A stretch of DNA of 64,000 nucleotides. Source: CAYSYY01 sp964576115 [NCBI: uncultured Gemmatimonadota bacterium] (GTDB lineage Bacteria; Blakebacterota; Blakebacteria; Blakebacterales). Below are positions 1 to 8,272 of this stretch, in pieces. The position numbers were made by a program, and so were the translations under genes. How positions within the stretch are numbered: the first letter of the stretch is position 1; each line of letters begins with the position of its first letter. The stretch is from contig CAZNUA010000016.1 of assembly GCA_964576115.1 (NCBI GenBank), positions 6,956 to 70,955 of the forward strand, in the 5' to 3' direction. Under the pieces are notes generated by a model. It was not told the origin of the DNA and made no database searches. It worked only from the letters and a program-made list of their open reading frames with translations.

Positions 1-357
1 GCAGACCGTTCCCGCGGCCGGCGCCCCGCCCCACTCCTCGTACATCCCCCAGGCGACGAACTCGCCCAGTTCGAAGAAGCGGCTGTCCGCATCGATCAGC
101 TTTTCGATCCGCTCCCGGGCCGTGAGCCGGCCCTTGGCGTGCTGTTTCTCGATGTTCTTCTCGCCCCCGCCCAGATGGATCTGCCGCTGCGATTTGCGAA
201 TGTCGACGACTCGTGCGGCCATTCGCTCGTAGGTGTCCCGAAAGCGATCCGAGAGGCGGCGATCGCGATCGATCGCCGTGCCCAGAATGTTGTCGGTCGG
301 GGGGGGAGCGGGACGCTCGGGGGCGGGATGATCGTCTGGGGTCGGCTTCGGGGCCAT
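1..357 (-). CDS. Acyl-CoA carboxylase carboxyltransferase (beta) subunit, N-terminal fragment
   Basis: The gene runs off the left edge, so only the first 119 residues are present. After a proline-rich start (MAPKPTPDD) the protein carries the family's entry motif, a GGGEKNIEKQHAKGRLTARER stretch followed by ELGEFVAWGMYEEWGG and PAAGTV. This is the start of the carboxyltransferase fold of biotin-dependent acyl-CoA carboxylases. The family moves CO2 from carboxybiotin to propionyl-, methylcrotonyl- or acetyl-CoA; the GMYEEWGG-PAAG region looks closer to methylcrotonyl-type subunits, but substrate cannot be set from this piece. The start ATG (355-357) has a GGAG about 9 nt upstream. The first ~35 residues are poorly conserved, so a later Met (MAARVVD) is an alternative start. 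Confidence 0.85.
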   Translation of the reverse strand, partial: MAPKPTPDDHPAPERPAPPPTDNILGTAIDRDRRLSDRFRDTYERMAARVVDIRKSQRQIHLGGGEKNIEKQHAKGRLTARERIEKLIDADSRFFELGEFVAWGMYEEWGGAPAAGTVC

Positions 358-485
358 CGCAGTCGCTCCGTTTCCTGCTGCGCGGGTGGTTCGGGTTACG
401 GCAACCGGAGATCCTGATCCGGATGATAGGGCGAAGCGACCCGGGAGTCGAGCCCCGCAAGCGTGAACCGGATCAGACGGCAATC

Positions 486-1139
486 TCAGCGGTGGCGCAG
501 AACCTCCAGGTCCTCGTTGCGTCCCAGCAGGACCAGGATGTCGGAATCTTTGACCAGGAAATCACCGCCGGGGGCCACCACGACCTCGTCGGGAACGACC
601 TGCTGAACCAGGATGACGGTCACGTTGAAGGTACTGCGCAGATGGAGTTCGGCCAGGGTCTTGCCGATCATCTCCCTGCGTGGAGCCCACTCGAGCAGGC
701 TGTAGTCGCCGCCGAGGGGAAAGAACTCGATCACGTCCTGATCGGCCATCCGGAACGCAACCCGTTCGGCCATGTCGCGGTCGGGGTAGACGACCTCGTC
801 GGCCCCCACCCGCTCCAGCACGGTGCCGTGATCCTCACTCACCGCCTTGACGATGATATTGCCGGCCCCCAGCTCTTTCAGATAGAGCGTGGTCAGGACC
901 GAGGCTTCGATCCGGTCGCCCAGGTTGACCAGCACCGTGTCGAAGGTCTCGATCTCGAGTTCGCGCAAGGCCGTGCGGTCGGTGGCATCGGCGATGACGG
1001 CGGTGGTGACGATCTCCTTGACCTGCTCGAGGGCCGTCTCATTGCAGTCCACCGCCAGGACCTCATGACCGGTCCGGGAGAACGCCTGGCAGAGGAAATT
1101 GCCGAAGTTGCCCACCCCGATGATCGCGAATCTTTTCAT
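486..1139 (-). CDS. ktrA: Ktr/Trk potassium uptake regulatory subunit (RCK protein)
   Basis: This is a 217-residue cytoplasmic gating subunit of a Ktr-type K+ transporter. The N-terminal Rossmann (RCK_N) domain shows the nucleotide motif G8-x-G10-x-x-G13 with the acidic residue D31 at the end of strand 2. The last ~80 residues form the RCK_C ligand domain. It lies 2 nt downstream of the membrane subunit gene ktrB, which makes the pairing firm. Length matches KtrA/TrkA single-unit proteins, not the double-length E. coli TrkA. The family binds ATP/ADP or NAD(H) and, through RCK_C, often cyclic di-AMP; which ligand applies here is not visible. It is the last gene of the feoB-dtxR-ktrB-ktrA run. 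Confidence 0.95.
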   Translation of the reverse strand: MKRFAIIGVGNFGNFLCQAFSRTGHEVLAVDCNETALEQVKEIVTTAVIADATDRTALRELEIETFDTVLVNLGDRIEASVLTTLYLKELGAGNIIVKAVSEDHGTVLERVGADEVVYPDRDMAERVAFRMADQDVIEFFPLGGDYSLLEWAPRREMIGKTLAELHLRSTFNVTVILVQQVVPDEVVVAPGGDFLVKDSDILVLLGRNEDLEVLRHR

Positions 1140-1141
1140 GA

Positions 1142-2503
1142 TTATCCCACCATGACTTTGTCTTCGACGAAACGAAAGGCCGTCCGTCGGGCCCGGGCCG
1201 CCACGGCGATCGCCATCGTCAGCGGCCCGATCCGACCCACGAACATGAGCAGGGTGATCAGCAGGCGCCCCACGGTCGAGAGTTCGGGCGTCACCCCAGT
1301 CGAAAGGCCGACCGTCCCGAAAGCGCTGACCGTTTCGAAGAAGAGCCGGATGAATTCACCTTCGGTGGCGGCATGGCTCTGGCCTCCGGTTTCCACGATG
1401 ACGAGCAGAAACGTGAAGATCGCCACCGTGGCCACGCCCAGAGCCATGATCCCCATTGCTTCGGCCACGGTTTTCTCCCGAATGCGACGCTTGAAGAGGA
1501 CCACATCGTTCAGCCCTCTGATCCGGCTGCGAGCGAGCAACAGCAAGACCCCCATGGTTGTGACCTTGATCCCGCCCGCACAGCTCCCCGGCGCCCCGCC
1601 GATGAACATGAGCAGGATGAGAAGCATCAGAGCGGCATTCGAAGCTTGAGCGATTTCGACCGTGTTGAATCCGGCCGTGCGGGGAGTAACCGCCTGAAAG
1701 AGGGCCCCCACGATCTTTTGCGGCCAGGACAGATCGATGAGCGTATTCCCCGCTTCCAGGGCCAGAAACAGGATTCCTCCCCCCAGGATGAGGATACCGG
1801 TGAACACGAGGGTGAAACGGGAGTGGAGGGTCAGGCGCCGATGCGGTGTCAGGCGCCGGCTCCGGGGACCGAAGGTCCCCATATCGATGAGAACCGTGTA
1901 GCCGAGCCCCCCCGCGATGATAAGCAGCATGAGAATGAAGTTGATGACCGGATCGGTCTGGTAGGCGATGAAGCTGTCGGCATTCAGGCTGAAGCCGGCA
2001 TTGCAGAAGGCCGATACGGAATGGAACAGGGCGTTATACACGGCCCGGGCCGGTTCCATGCCGTGCTGATGCAGGAACCGCCCGGCCAGAAGAATGGTCC
2101 CGGCGGCCTCGATCCCCAGGGTCAGCCAGAAAACATTGCGCAGCAGCCCCCAGATATCGAGGTGACGTTCGCCGGTCAGGGTGCGGGTGACGATATCGCG
2201 ATCCTGCCAGCGCAGACGCACCCCGATGCTGATGATGAAGAAGGTGCCCAGGGTCATGATGCCCATGCCGCCGATCTGAATGAGCAGCAGAATCACCAGC
2301 TGACCGAAGAGCGTGAAGTGGGTGCCGGTATCCACCACGACGAGGCCGGTGACACAGGTGGCCGAGGTGGCGGTGAAGAGGGCGTCAGTCAGGGTGAGGG
2401 GACCGGTGGTATGAGCGCCGGGGAGCAGGAGCAGCAGGGTGCCGAGCAGGATCGTCGTGATGAAGGCAATGACGATGATCTGCGGTGGCGTCAGTTTCTT
2501 CAC
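1142..2503 (-). CDS. ktrB: Ktr/Trk-type potassium transporter membrane subunit
   Basis: The 453-residue protein is an integral membrane K+ (or Na+/K+) translocating subunit of the TrkH/KtrB superfamily. The four pore-loop selectivity-filter segments are visible in order: TCVTGL, CNAGFS, TAGFNT and TVGLST, each with the key glycine. The segments between are strongly hydrophobic, as expected for the four membrane-pore-membrane repeats. The start ATG overlaps the stop of the upstream DtxR-family gene (ATGA, 2500-2503), which suggests translational coupling. ktrA follows after 2 nt. No regulatory site specific to potassium genes is seen in front of it. Confidence 0.95.
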   Translation of the reverse strand: MKKLTPPQIIVIAFITTILLGTLLLLLPGAHTTGPLTLTDALFTATSATCVTGLVVVDTGTHFTLFGQLVILLLIQIGGMGIMTLGTFFIISIGVRLRWQDRDIVTRTLTGERHLDIWGLLRNVFWLTLGIEAAGTILLAGRFLHQHGMEPARAVYNALFHSVSAFCNAGFSLNADSFIAYQTDPVINFILMLLIIAGGLGYTVLIDMGTFGPRSRRLTPHRRLTLHSRFTLVFTGILILGGGILFLALEAGNTLIDLSWPQKIVGALFQAVTPRTAGFNTVEIAQASNAALMLLILLMFIGGAPGSCAGGIKVTTMGVLLLLARSRIRGLNDVVLFKRRIREKTVAEAMGIMALGVATVAIFTFLLVIVETGGQSHAATEGEFIRLFFETVSAFGTVGLSTGVTPELSTVGRLLITLLMFVGRIGPLTMAIAVAARARRTAFRFVEDKVMVG

Positions 2504-3204
2504 GTCAGGTAGCTGCAGCCCATTTTCTTCACGAAGATCTCGCGGGCGACCTCAGCATCCAGGGCCACCTGGGTTTCGCCCAGATCGAGGATCCAGGAGG
2601 GCTGGCGCTGGTGCAGCCGGAAGGTGGTGCCGGGAATGAGCCCGATCGTGGAGAGCCGATCGAGGTGTTTGGGCACCTCGGTGGACATGAATACGACTTT
2701 AGCCACGTCGCCCGGGCTCAGATCGGTCAGCCGGGTCACGATCGGCTTCACGTCAGCCTGGAATTTCGCACAGCACGCCCCGCGGGGGATCGGACGGCCG
2801 TGCGGGCAGACCGGCGGATGTCCGAGCAGGGTACAGACGCTGTCGGTGACTTCGGGACTCAGGATGTGTTCGAACTCGCAGGCACTCTGCTCGTACTGAT
2901 CTTCTTCGAGCAGGAAGACTTCGCTCAACAGGCATTCGGCCAGTCGGTAGCGGCGCACCAGATCACCCGCCGCCGCTTTCCCGGCCCCGGTCAGTCGCAG
3001 ATCTTCCCCGTTCTCTTCGATCAGCCCCTCTTCGATGAGAGCGGCGATGATCGGTCGGGGATCGTCATTGTGCACCCAGCGCTCATGCACGGTGACAGTC
3101 CGCTGGTCGCCCTCCTCTTCGAGCGACCAGAGCAGGTGGAGCAGGTGTTCCCGTTCCCGCTCTTCGGGGGTGGGCCAGGCGTTGTATCCGAACCGGTGTG
3201 GCAT
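2500..3204 (-). CDS. DtxR-family metal regulator with C-terminal FeoA-type domain
   Basis: The 234-residue protein resembles iron/manganese-responsive DtxR regulators. The dimerisation/metal domain carries the RRYRLAE segment and C109-x-x-E112-H113, which matches the primary site C102/E105/H106 of DtxR, followed by CPHGRPIP. The C-terminal ~75 residues (DLSPGDVAKV to IFVKKM) look like the SH3/FeoA-like domain. By hand alignment, DtxR M10, H79 and H98 correspond here to H20, Y86 and E105, so the metal sites differ. The N-terminal winged-helix region is also shorter than in DtxR. It sits just downstream of feoB and overlaps ktrB. It could be an iron sensor for feoB, or a regulator with changed metal preference; DNA binding is not certain. 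Confidence 0.85.
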   Translation of the reverse strand: MPHRFGYNAWPTPEEREREHLLHLLWSLEEEGDQRTVTVHERWVHNDDPRPIIAALIEEGLIEENGEDLRLTGAGKAAAGDLVRRYRLAECLLSEVFLLEEDQYEQSACEFEHILSPEVTDSVCTLLGHPPVCPHGRPIPRGACCAKFQADVKPIVTRLTDLSPGDVAKVVFMSTEVPKHLDRLSTIGLIPGTTFRLHQRQPSWILDLGETQVALDAEVAREIFVKKMGCSYLT

Positions 3205-3208
3205 GATC

Positions 3209-3259
3209 TCAGGGCTCCTCCTCCGACATGATATACCTGTCGAAACCGCGGCGCATCAT
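3209..3259 (-). CDS. Possible 16-residue mini-ORF between feoB and the DtxR gene
   Basis: The feoB stop codon overlaps an ATG (ATGA at 3256-3259) that opens a 16-codon frame, MMRRGFDRYIMSEEEP, ending in the 51-nt gap before the DtxR gene. The end of this frame carries the GAGGAGGAG that also serves as the ribosome binding site for dtxR. It may be a leader that couples dtxR translation to feoB, a very small protein, or chance. There is no homology evidence. Confidence 0.2.
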   Translation of the reverse strand: MMRRGFDRYIMSEEEP

Positions 3260-5196
3260 GTCAACCACCCCGTAGTCCGCAGCAGCAGGTTCAAAAGGGC
3301 TCCGACCGCGATCGCGACAGGAATGATGAAGGCGACCATTCCGACCGCGACCTTCCAGCCCTGTTCCTTGATGATGATGAGGAACTGGGCGATGCAGGGC
3401 ATGAAGAGCGTCATGGTGACCAGAGCCACCAGGGTCTGCACCGGATCGAGCCGGCCGGCGGCGTGCAGGTCGTAGAGACCGGCCGCGCCATAGTCGCGCC
3501 TCAAGAAGCCGATCAGGAAAGCTCCGGTGCTCTCGGCGGGCAGGTCGAGCAGGCCCTGCAGAATGGGGGCGACGCCCCGTTCGATCACGGTGAGCAGACC
3601 GGTGACATCCAGAAGGAACAGAATGAAGGTCCCCGCCACAAAGATCGGCACGGCCTCCTTCAGGTACCATTCGATCCGGGCTCCTGTCTTGACCACAAGG
3701 TTCCCCGGCCGGGGCATGCGCAGGGGGGGCAGCTCGAGAATGAAATCGGCCGTTTCCCCCGGCAGGACCCGGGCCGCAAGCCAGCCGACGGTAAAGAGGA
3801 CACCGATGACGACGACCCCCCAGATCGCCAGCGCGAGCGGGCCGACTCCCCCCAGCAGGCCGAGAATGACTCCCAGCTGAGCCGAGCAGGGTACCCCGAG
3901 GGCGAGCAGCAGGGTGACGATGAGGCGCTGTTTGCGCGTCTCCATGATCCGGGCCGTCAGGGTAGCCATGGTGTCACAGCCCAGTCCCAGGGCCATGGGA
4001 AGCACGGCTTTGCCGCTCAATCCCATCCGCCGGAAGAGACGGTTGAGCATCACCGCCAGACGCGGCATGTAGCCGGAGTCTTCGAGCAGACCGAAGAAGA
4101 TGAAGAACGCCCCGACAATGGGCAGAACGATGGCGATCGCATAGGTCAGGGCCATGGTGATGAGCCCGAAGTCCCCGACCAGAAAATCACGCAGGATCCC
4201 GATCGGGATGAGCTGGTCGGCCAGACGGGCCAGGGCGGGATTGATGAGCCCTTCAAAGAGCGTTTTCTGAAGCAGATCGACCAGCAGACCCGCTCCCAGC
4301 AAACCCACGATCAGCCAGGCGAGAACGAGTGCCAGGGCCATGAAGGGCAGCCCCAACACGGGGTGGATGCTCCAGCGGGAAATCCGCTGGAGCCAGGCCG
4401 GGGTTCCGAGCCGTTCCCGAACTTGCAGCACTTCGGCCAGAACCCGGTCCACGGCCGCCATCCGGGCGCGGTTGATCGCCAGACGGGCTCCGCCGGGAAA
4501 CTCCCGGCCCAGCCGGTCGGCGATCTCGTTGATAGTCACGATCGCCCCGGCCCCGACGGTGTGCATCAGCCATGCGGTCAGGGTTTCGTCTCCGGCAGCG
4601 AGCATCAGAGCCACCGCCCGGGGCTTCAGGGGCAGATCGGTGGGGAGCAGGGCCTCGATCTCTGATACGGCCCGGTCGATCGAGAGAGGATAGGTGCAGC
4701 TCCAGGCGCTCGGGACGGCCCGACCGACGGCTTCCTGCAGGGCGCCCAGACCCCGTTTCTGGGTGGCCACGGTCCGCACCACCGGCACGCCGAGGAGCTG
4801 GCTGAGACGGTCGGTGTCGACCCCGATCCCGGCGGTGCGGGCCTCATCGGCCATATTCAGGTCGAGGGTGAAAGGCAGCCCCATCTCGGCCAGCTGCAGG
4901 GTGATGAGCAGAACCCGGCGCAGGTTCTTCATGTCCCCGACCTGGACCACCGCCGAACCCTCCCCGGTCAGGAGCATGTCGCGTGTAACCTGTTCGTCCT
5001 CGGATTGCGGTACCAGGGTGTTGATCCCGGGGGTGTCGACGATTTCCCGCTCTCGACCGGCGATGACGGTCGAGCCCCGGGTGACCTCGACGGTCGTGCC
5101 GGGATAGTTGGAAACCGTGACATAACGCCCGGTCAGAGCGCCGAAAACAGCGCTCTTGCCCACGTTCGGATTGCCGACCAGCAGAAGGGCGTCCAT
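3256..5196 (-). CDS. feoB: Ferrous iron transporter FeoB
   Basis: The 646-residue inner-membrane Fe(II) transporter has an N-terminal G-protein domain and a polytopic C-terminal part. G1 is GNPNVGKS at residues 8-15, the switch region contains NYPGTTVEV, G3 is DTPG, and an NMAD motif is a G4-like NxxD. The membrane part holds the conserved GLGCDTMA and GVPCSAQLG segments with their cysteines, typical of FeoB Gate motifs. Length is slightly below the ~770 of E. coli FeoB, mostly from shorter linkers. No separate feoA gene is present; a FeoA-type domain occurs only in the downstream DtxR protein. The start is 3 nt after the GNAT stop, with GGAG 6 nt upstream of the ATG. Confidence 0.96.
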   Translation of the reverse strand: MDALLLVGNPNVGKSAVFGALTGRYVTVSNYPGTTVEVTRGSTVIAGREREIVDTPGINTLVPQSEDEQVTRDMLLTGEGSAVVQVGDMKNLRRVLLITLQLAEMGLPFTLDLNMADEARTAGIGVDTDRLSQLLGVPVVRTVATQKRGLGALQEAVGRAVPSAWSCTYPLSIDRAVSEIEALLPTDLPLKPRAVALMLAAGDETLTAWLMHTVGAGAIVTINEIADRLGREFPGGARLAINRARMAAVDRVLAEVLQVRERLGTPAWLQRISRWSIHPVLGLPFMALALVLAWLIVGLLGAGLLVDLLQKTLFEGLINPALARLADQLIPIGILRDFLVGDFGLITMALTYAIAIVLPIVGAFFIFFGLLEDSGYMPRLAVMLNRLFRRMGLSGKAVLPMALGLGCDTMATLTARIMETRKQRLIVTLLLALGVPCSAQLGVILGLLGGVGPLALAIWGVVVIGVLFTVGWLAARVLPGETADFILELPPLRMPRPGNLVVKTGARIEWYLKEAVPIFVAGTFILFLLDVTGLLTVIERGVAPILQGLLDLPAESTGAFLIGFLRRDYGAAGLYDLHAAGRLDPVQTLVALVTMTLFMPCIAQFLIIIKEQGWKVAVGMVAFIIPVAIAVGALLNLLLRTTGWLT

Positions 5197-5199
5197 ACC

Positions 5200-6219
5200 C
5201 TACTCCCACTTGCAGAGATGCACCGCCCCCTCCCGGATCCGTTCGGGCAGATCGGGCCAGGTCAGGCGCACATCGCTGTGGGTGATGGTGAAACCGCGCC
5301 GGAGCAGGATATCGCGGGCGGCGGCGAAGCGGGTCGGCACCCGCACGATCAGAGCGTCGAAATGAGTGGCGAGCAGCCAGCGTCCGAGAGCATCGAGAAA
5401 TTCTTCCAGGCGCCGGTCGCGTTCGTAGTCGGCGTCGACCGGCAGCATGAGCAGGGTGTTGATCCGCACCGTACCGGCAATCTCCTCCCGGGCATAGGGA
5501 CGGGTATGGGCGATGGCGAAACCGGTCAGCTCCCCGCCCCGGCGGGCCATCAGAACCTCTCCCATCCCGCAGGCCAGTGTTTCTTCGGCCTCCCGGCGGT
5601 AATCGAGCCCCGGGCTGATCGCATCGGACATGCGGGCCACCGCGGCCAGCAGCGGCTCTCTTTCGGGCGCCGGCAATCCCGAGAGTGATTCGGCAACGGT
5701 TCCGGCCGTTCCGGCGAACAGACTGTCGGCTGCGGACCGGGAAGAATCGTTCGTAAAGGAGCGGCTCAGGTCGAGGGTCATCTGCTCGAAACGCATGCCC
5801 AGCCGGCTGTAGAACTGCAAGTTCCGATAGGAGCGGGGCATCGTTTCCAGACCCAGGGTCGCGACCCCGGCGGCACGCAGGGTCTGTTCGGAGGTCTCGA
5901 CCAGACGCTGGCCCAGACCCTGTCCCTGGGCCGGAGGAAGAACCGCGATCGGGCCCAGCCAGGCGGTCGAACCCCAGCGGCAGGCCAGGCAGAAACCGAC
6001 GATCCCGCCGCGCCCGGCGGCGACGAAGCTGTAGCCGGGCGATCGGGTCAGGTAAAAGGAAAGGAGTTCGTCGCTCATGGTGGGCAGCCGGATCTGCTTC
6101 AGGCCCATGCGCCGGTTCTCATCCTCGAAAGCCGTTCCGAGGATGCGGCGGACGCGTCCGGCGTCCGCGGCTTCGATCCCGCGGATCGTCAGAGAGGCAG
6201 ACCCAGCTCGTCGACCCAT
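5200..6219 (-). CDS. Tandem GNAT-family acetyltransferase
   Basis: The 339-residue protein looks like two GNAT folds in a row. The first (about residues 8-150) has the acetyl-CoA pyrophosphate loop PPAQGQGLGQRL and the typical C-terminal strand ending YSRLGMRF. The second (about 175-330) keeps strand order (GFAIAHTRP, then a region with AARDILLRRGF) but has no clear Q/R-x-x-G-x-G/A loop, so it is probably degenerate and structural. Substrate is unknown. The start overlaps the end of the uridylyltransferase gene by 31 nt and has AGGA upstream. feoB follows after 3 nt, so it is part of that operon; no direct link to iron is visible. Confidence 0.85.
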   Translation of the reverse strand: MGRRAGSASLTIRGIEAADAGRVRRILGTAFEDENRRMGLKQIRLPTMSDELLSFYLTRSPGYSFVAAGRGGIVGFCLACRWGSTAWLGPIAVLPPAQGQGLGQRLVETSEQTLRAAGVATLGLETMPRSYRNLQFYSRLGMRFEQMTLDLSRSFTNDSSRSAADSLFAGTAGTVAESLSGLPAPEREPLLAAVARMSDAISPGLDYRREAEETLACGMGEVLMARRGGELTGFAIAHTRPYAREEIAGTVRINTLLMLPVDADYERDRRLEEFLDALGRWLLATHFDALIVRVPTRFAAARDILLRRGFTITHSDVRLTWPDLPERIREGAVHLCKWE

Positions 6220-7049
6220 CGGTTTCCTGCCAGCAATCCCTGAATGTTACCCACGTCGAGTCCCCGTCCTTCACAGAGCACGCCGTCGAGCCGGTTGTCG
6301 ACGACGAGTTCCTGCAGCAGGGGAACGTCATCCTTCTCGCCGAAGCGGTCGGGACCGAGCCGCTCGAGGCGCGCAAAGACATCGGGAAGGTAGATATGCC
6401 GGGGACAGGCCTTGATCGTGCGTTCCCCCGGATCGAGTGGAAAGGAGCCCTCCCCCTTCTCCTGCAGAGCCCGCACCCGGTAGCGCTCGCCGTTCAGCGG
6501 TTCGAGTTCGACCCCGCCGTTGTTCCCGAACAGGTGCGCATGCCGGCCCTCGAGGGTCATCAGGCCCTGCAGGTGAGTCGGTTCGGCCTCGAAGGCGGTA
6601 CGCAGGGCGTGTATCGGATTCGCCCCCCACCAGACGTAATCGGGCAGGAGCAGGGCAAAGGGCCGCTGCCTCACGACCGACCGGGCCTGCAGGATAGCTC
6701 CCCCCAGACCGTCGGGGGGATCCTGGACGACAAAGGAGAAGGACACCCGTTGCTGCAGCGCCGCCAGGCGGGCCTCGGGATCGATGCCGTCCACAGCTGC
6801 CCCGGCCCCTTTCGGAAGCCCCCGGGGATCGGCCGGTTCGGTGAAGTAGCGACGGATGATATCCTTGCCCGGTGCGATCACCACCACGATTTCCTCGATC
6901 CCGGCTGCGGCGGCTTCCTCGACCGCATAGTGGATCATCGGCAGGCCGCCGATCGGGAGCATCTCTTTGGGCACCGTTCGGCTCAGGGGGTAGAAACGGG
7001 TGCCGCGCCCCGCGGCAGGAATGAGAGCCAGATGAAGGGCTTCGCTCAC
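6189..7049 (-). CDS. UTP-glucose-1-phosphate uridylyltransferase-like nucleotidyltransferase
   Basis: The 286-residue enzyme has the nucleotidyltransferase signature PAAGRGTRFYPLSRTVPKEMLPI near the N-terminus, with the catalytic lysine in PKEM. Further GalU-type segments follow: HYAVEEAAAAGIEEIVVV and the DGLGGAI loop. The chain is close in length to GalU (~300). In place of the usual GVV glycine motif there is a NNGGVELE segment. The family joins UTP and glucose-1-phosphate for cell-surface sugars; other sugar-1-phosphate or NTP choices are possible. The start ATG overlaps the stop of the small upstream gene (ATGA). Confidence 0.85.
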   Translation of the reverse strand: MSEALHLALIPAAGRGTRFYPLSRTVPKEMLPIGGLPMIHYAVEEAAAAGIEEIVVVIAPGKDIIRRYFTEPADPRGLPKGAGAAVDGIDPEARLAALQQRVSFSFVVQDPPDGLGGAILQARSVVRQRPFALLLPDYVWWGANPIHALRTAFEAEPTHLQGLMTLEGRHAHLFGNNGGVELEPLNGERYRVRALQEKGEGSFPLDPGERTIKACPRHIYLPDVFARLERLGPDRFGEKDDVPLLQELVVDNRLDGVLCEGRGLDVGNIQGLLAGNRWVDELGLPL

Positions 7050-7318
7050 CGGTTCGCTCTTCCGCTTTCCGGCCCGAACCGTTCGCGGCTGATCCGCTGG
7101 AGCCGGGGCAGATAGATCAGATCGAAGGTCTCGCCCGAGCCGGGGAACAGATCGAGGGCATGCCGGCGGGTGCCGTCGATGACAGACAGAGCTTCGCCCC
7201 GGGTGCGGACCTGGGTGGCGATGGTCTGCGAGGCCAGCGCCACGACCCGCTGCAGGGCACGCAGACGGCGGTTCTCATCGAGTATGTCGGAACGGTTCAC
7301 CGCGTTGTTCTCAAGCAT
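7046..7318 (-). CDS. Small conserved-looking unknown protein coupled to the uridylyltransferase gene
   Basis: I do not recognise this 90-residue protein. It begins MLENNAVN, has a helical arginine-rich segment (DENRRLRALQRVVALASQT), then GTRRHALDLFPGSG and YLPRLQRISRERFG. It has no signal peptide or membrane segment and no cysteines. Its stop overlaps the start of the uridylyltransferase gene (ATGA), so it is the first gene of the seven-gene operon that ends with ktrA. A GTG at 7325-7327 gives three more residues and is an alternative start. A role as partner or modulator of the sugar nucleotidyltransferase is only inferred from position. Confidence 0.65.
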   Translation of the reverse strand: MLENNAVNRSDILDENRRLRALQRVVALASQTIATQVRTRGEALSVIDGTRRHALDLFPGSGETFDLIYLPRLQRISRERFGPESGRANR

Positions 7319-7408
7319 GACAGGCACAACCTAGAAACGGCTTCGAGGGGGTGAAAGGAAAATCGGAGGAATATGGTCCGGTTTAATTCCTTTCCGGATT
7401 CACTCCGG

Positions 7409-8272
7409 TTATTTCAGGGCCCGCCGCAGATCGGCCATGAGGTCGGAGGTATGCAGGGAAAGCCCGATCATCCAGAAGTTATTGGCCCTCCGGGAGTTTC
7501 TGAACCCGCCGTACGAGATGTGGAGCTGATCGTTGATAGCCGAGACGCCGATCGAGTACAGCACGCTTTTACGCCCCCCGATCGTGGCATAGGCGAAGGA
7601 CACAGCCGGGAATCCGATCCGGTCGAGGGCTCGCCAGAACCTGTTGTTCGAGACCCGGTAGTAGCGGAAGGCAAACCCGGCCGAAGCCGTCAGGGTGGCT
7701 TCACCCGAGACGGGAAAGACGACCGAGACCGGGGTCGAGAGGGCCAGTCGGGCGCCGAAGGAGGGCACGACCCGCAAGGTGACCGGATGATCGACGAGCC
7801 GGCCGCTGTCGGCGGCGCGGCACTGCAGGACGATTTCGTCTCCGGGACGGAAAGTTCCCGACCAGATCCAGAGTCCATCGACGGCATCGGCCGGCGTCAG
7901 ATCGGTGTGAATCCACTTCCGGGTGCCGCTTTCCCACTCCTGCACCCCCGGGACTTCGATCGGAACCCGCTCGCCGTCCTCTATGGCGTATACCTCGAGC
8001 CGCCAGGCCCTGACCCCTGCTTCTTCAGCCTCTGCGACCCGGACGTGCAGATCCGCCTGTGCCGGAAGCCAGTCACCCGAAGCGAGCGGGGTTCGCCGCT
8101 CCTCGAGGCGGCTGCTCACGATCAGGGCGGGAGCCGGTTCGGAACCCGCCCCGGCGGCCCGAGGTGCAACCGGGTTCGCTGTCTGGGCAGTGAGGGTACG
8201 CGGTGGGCAGAGGAACAGAATACAAAGGCCGAGCTGGCCGCAGAAGGCCGGGAGACCGTGGGATTTTGACAT
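7409..8272 (-). CDS. Secreted protein of unknown function
   Basis: The 287-residue protein starts with MSKSHGLPAFCGQLGLCILFLCPPRTLTAQT, a signal peptide with a likely cleavage near LTAQ. The mature part has an Ala/Pro linker, then a beta-rich domain (about residues 60-160, extracellular Ig-like appearance: EEAGVRAWRLEVYAIEDGE). A C-terminal region with alternating hydrophobic/aromatic residues (FAFRYYRVSNN, VSFAYATIGGRK, LHISYGGFR) could be a small outer-membrane barrel. The start is fixed by the ATGA overlap with the upstream thioredoxin-like gene. A longer frame upstream exists but has no ribosome site. No family was recognised. Confidence 0.75.
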   Translation of the reverse strand: MSKSHGLPAFCGQLGLCILFLCPPRTLTAQTANPVAPRAAGAGSEPAPALIVSSRLEERRTPLASGDWLPAQADLHVRVAEAEEAGVRAWRLEVYAIEDGERVPIEVPGVQEWESGTRKWIHTDLTPADAVDGLWIWSGTFRPGDEIVLQCRAADSGRLVDHPVTLRVVPSFGARLALSTPVSVVFPVSGEATLTASAGFAFRYYRVSNNRFWRALDRIGFPAVSFAYATIGGRKSVLYSIGVSAINDQLHISYGGFRNSRRANNFWMIGLSLHTSDLMADLRRALK

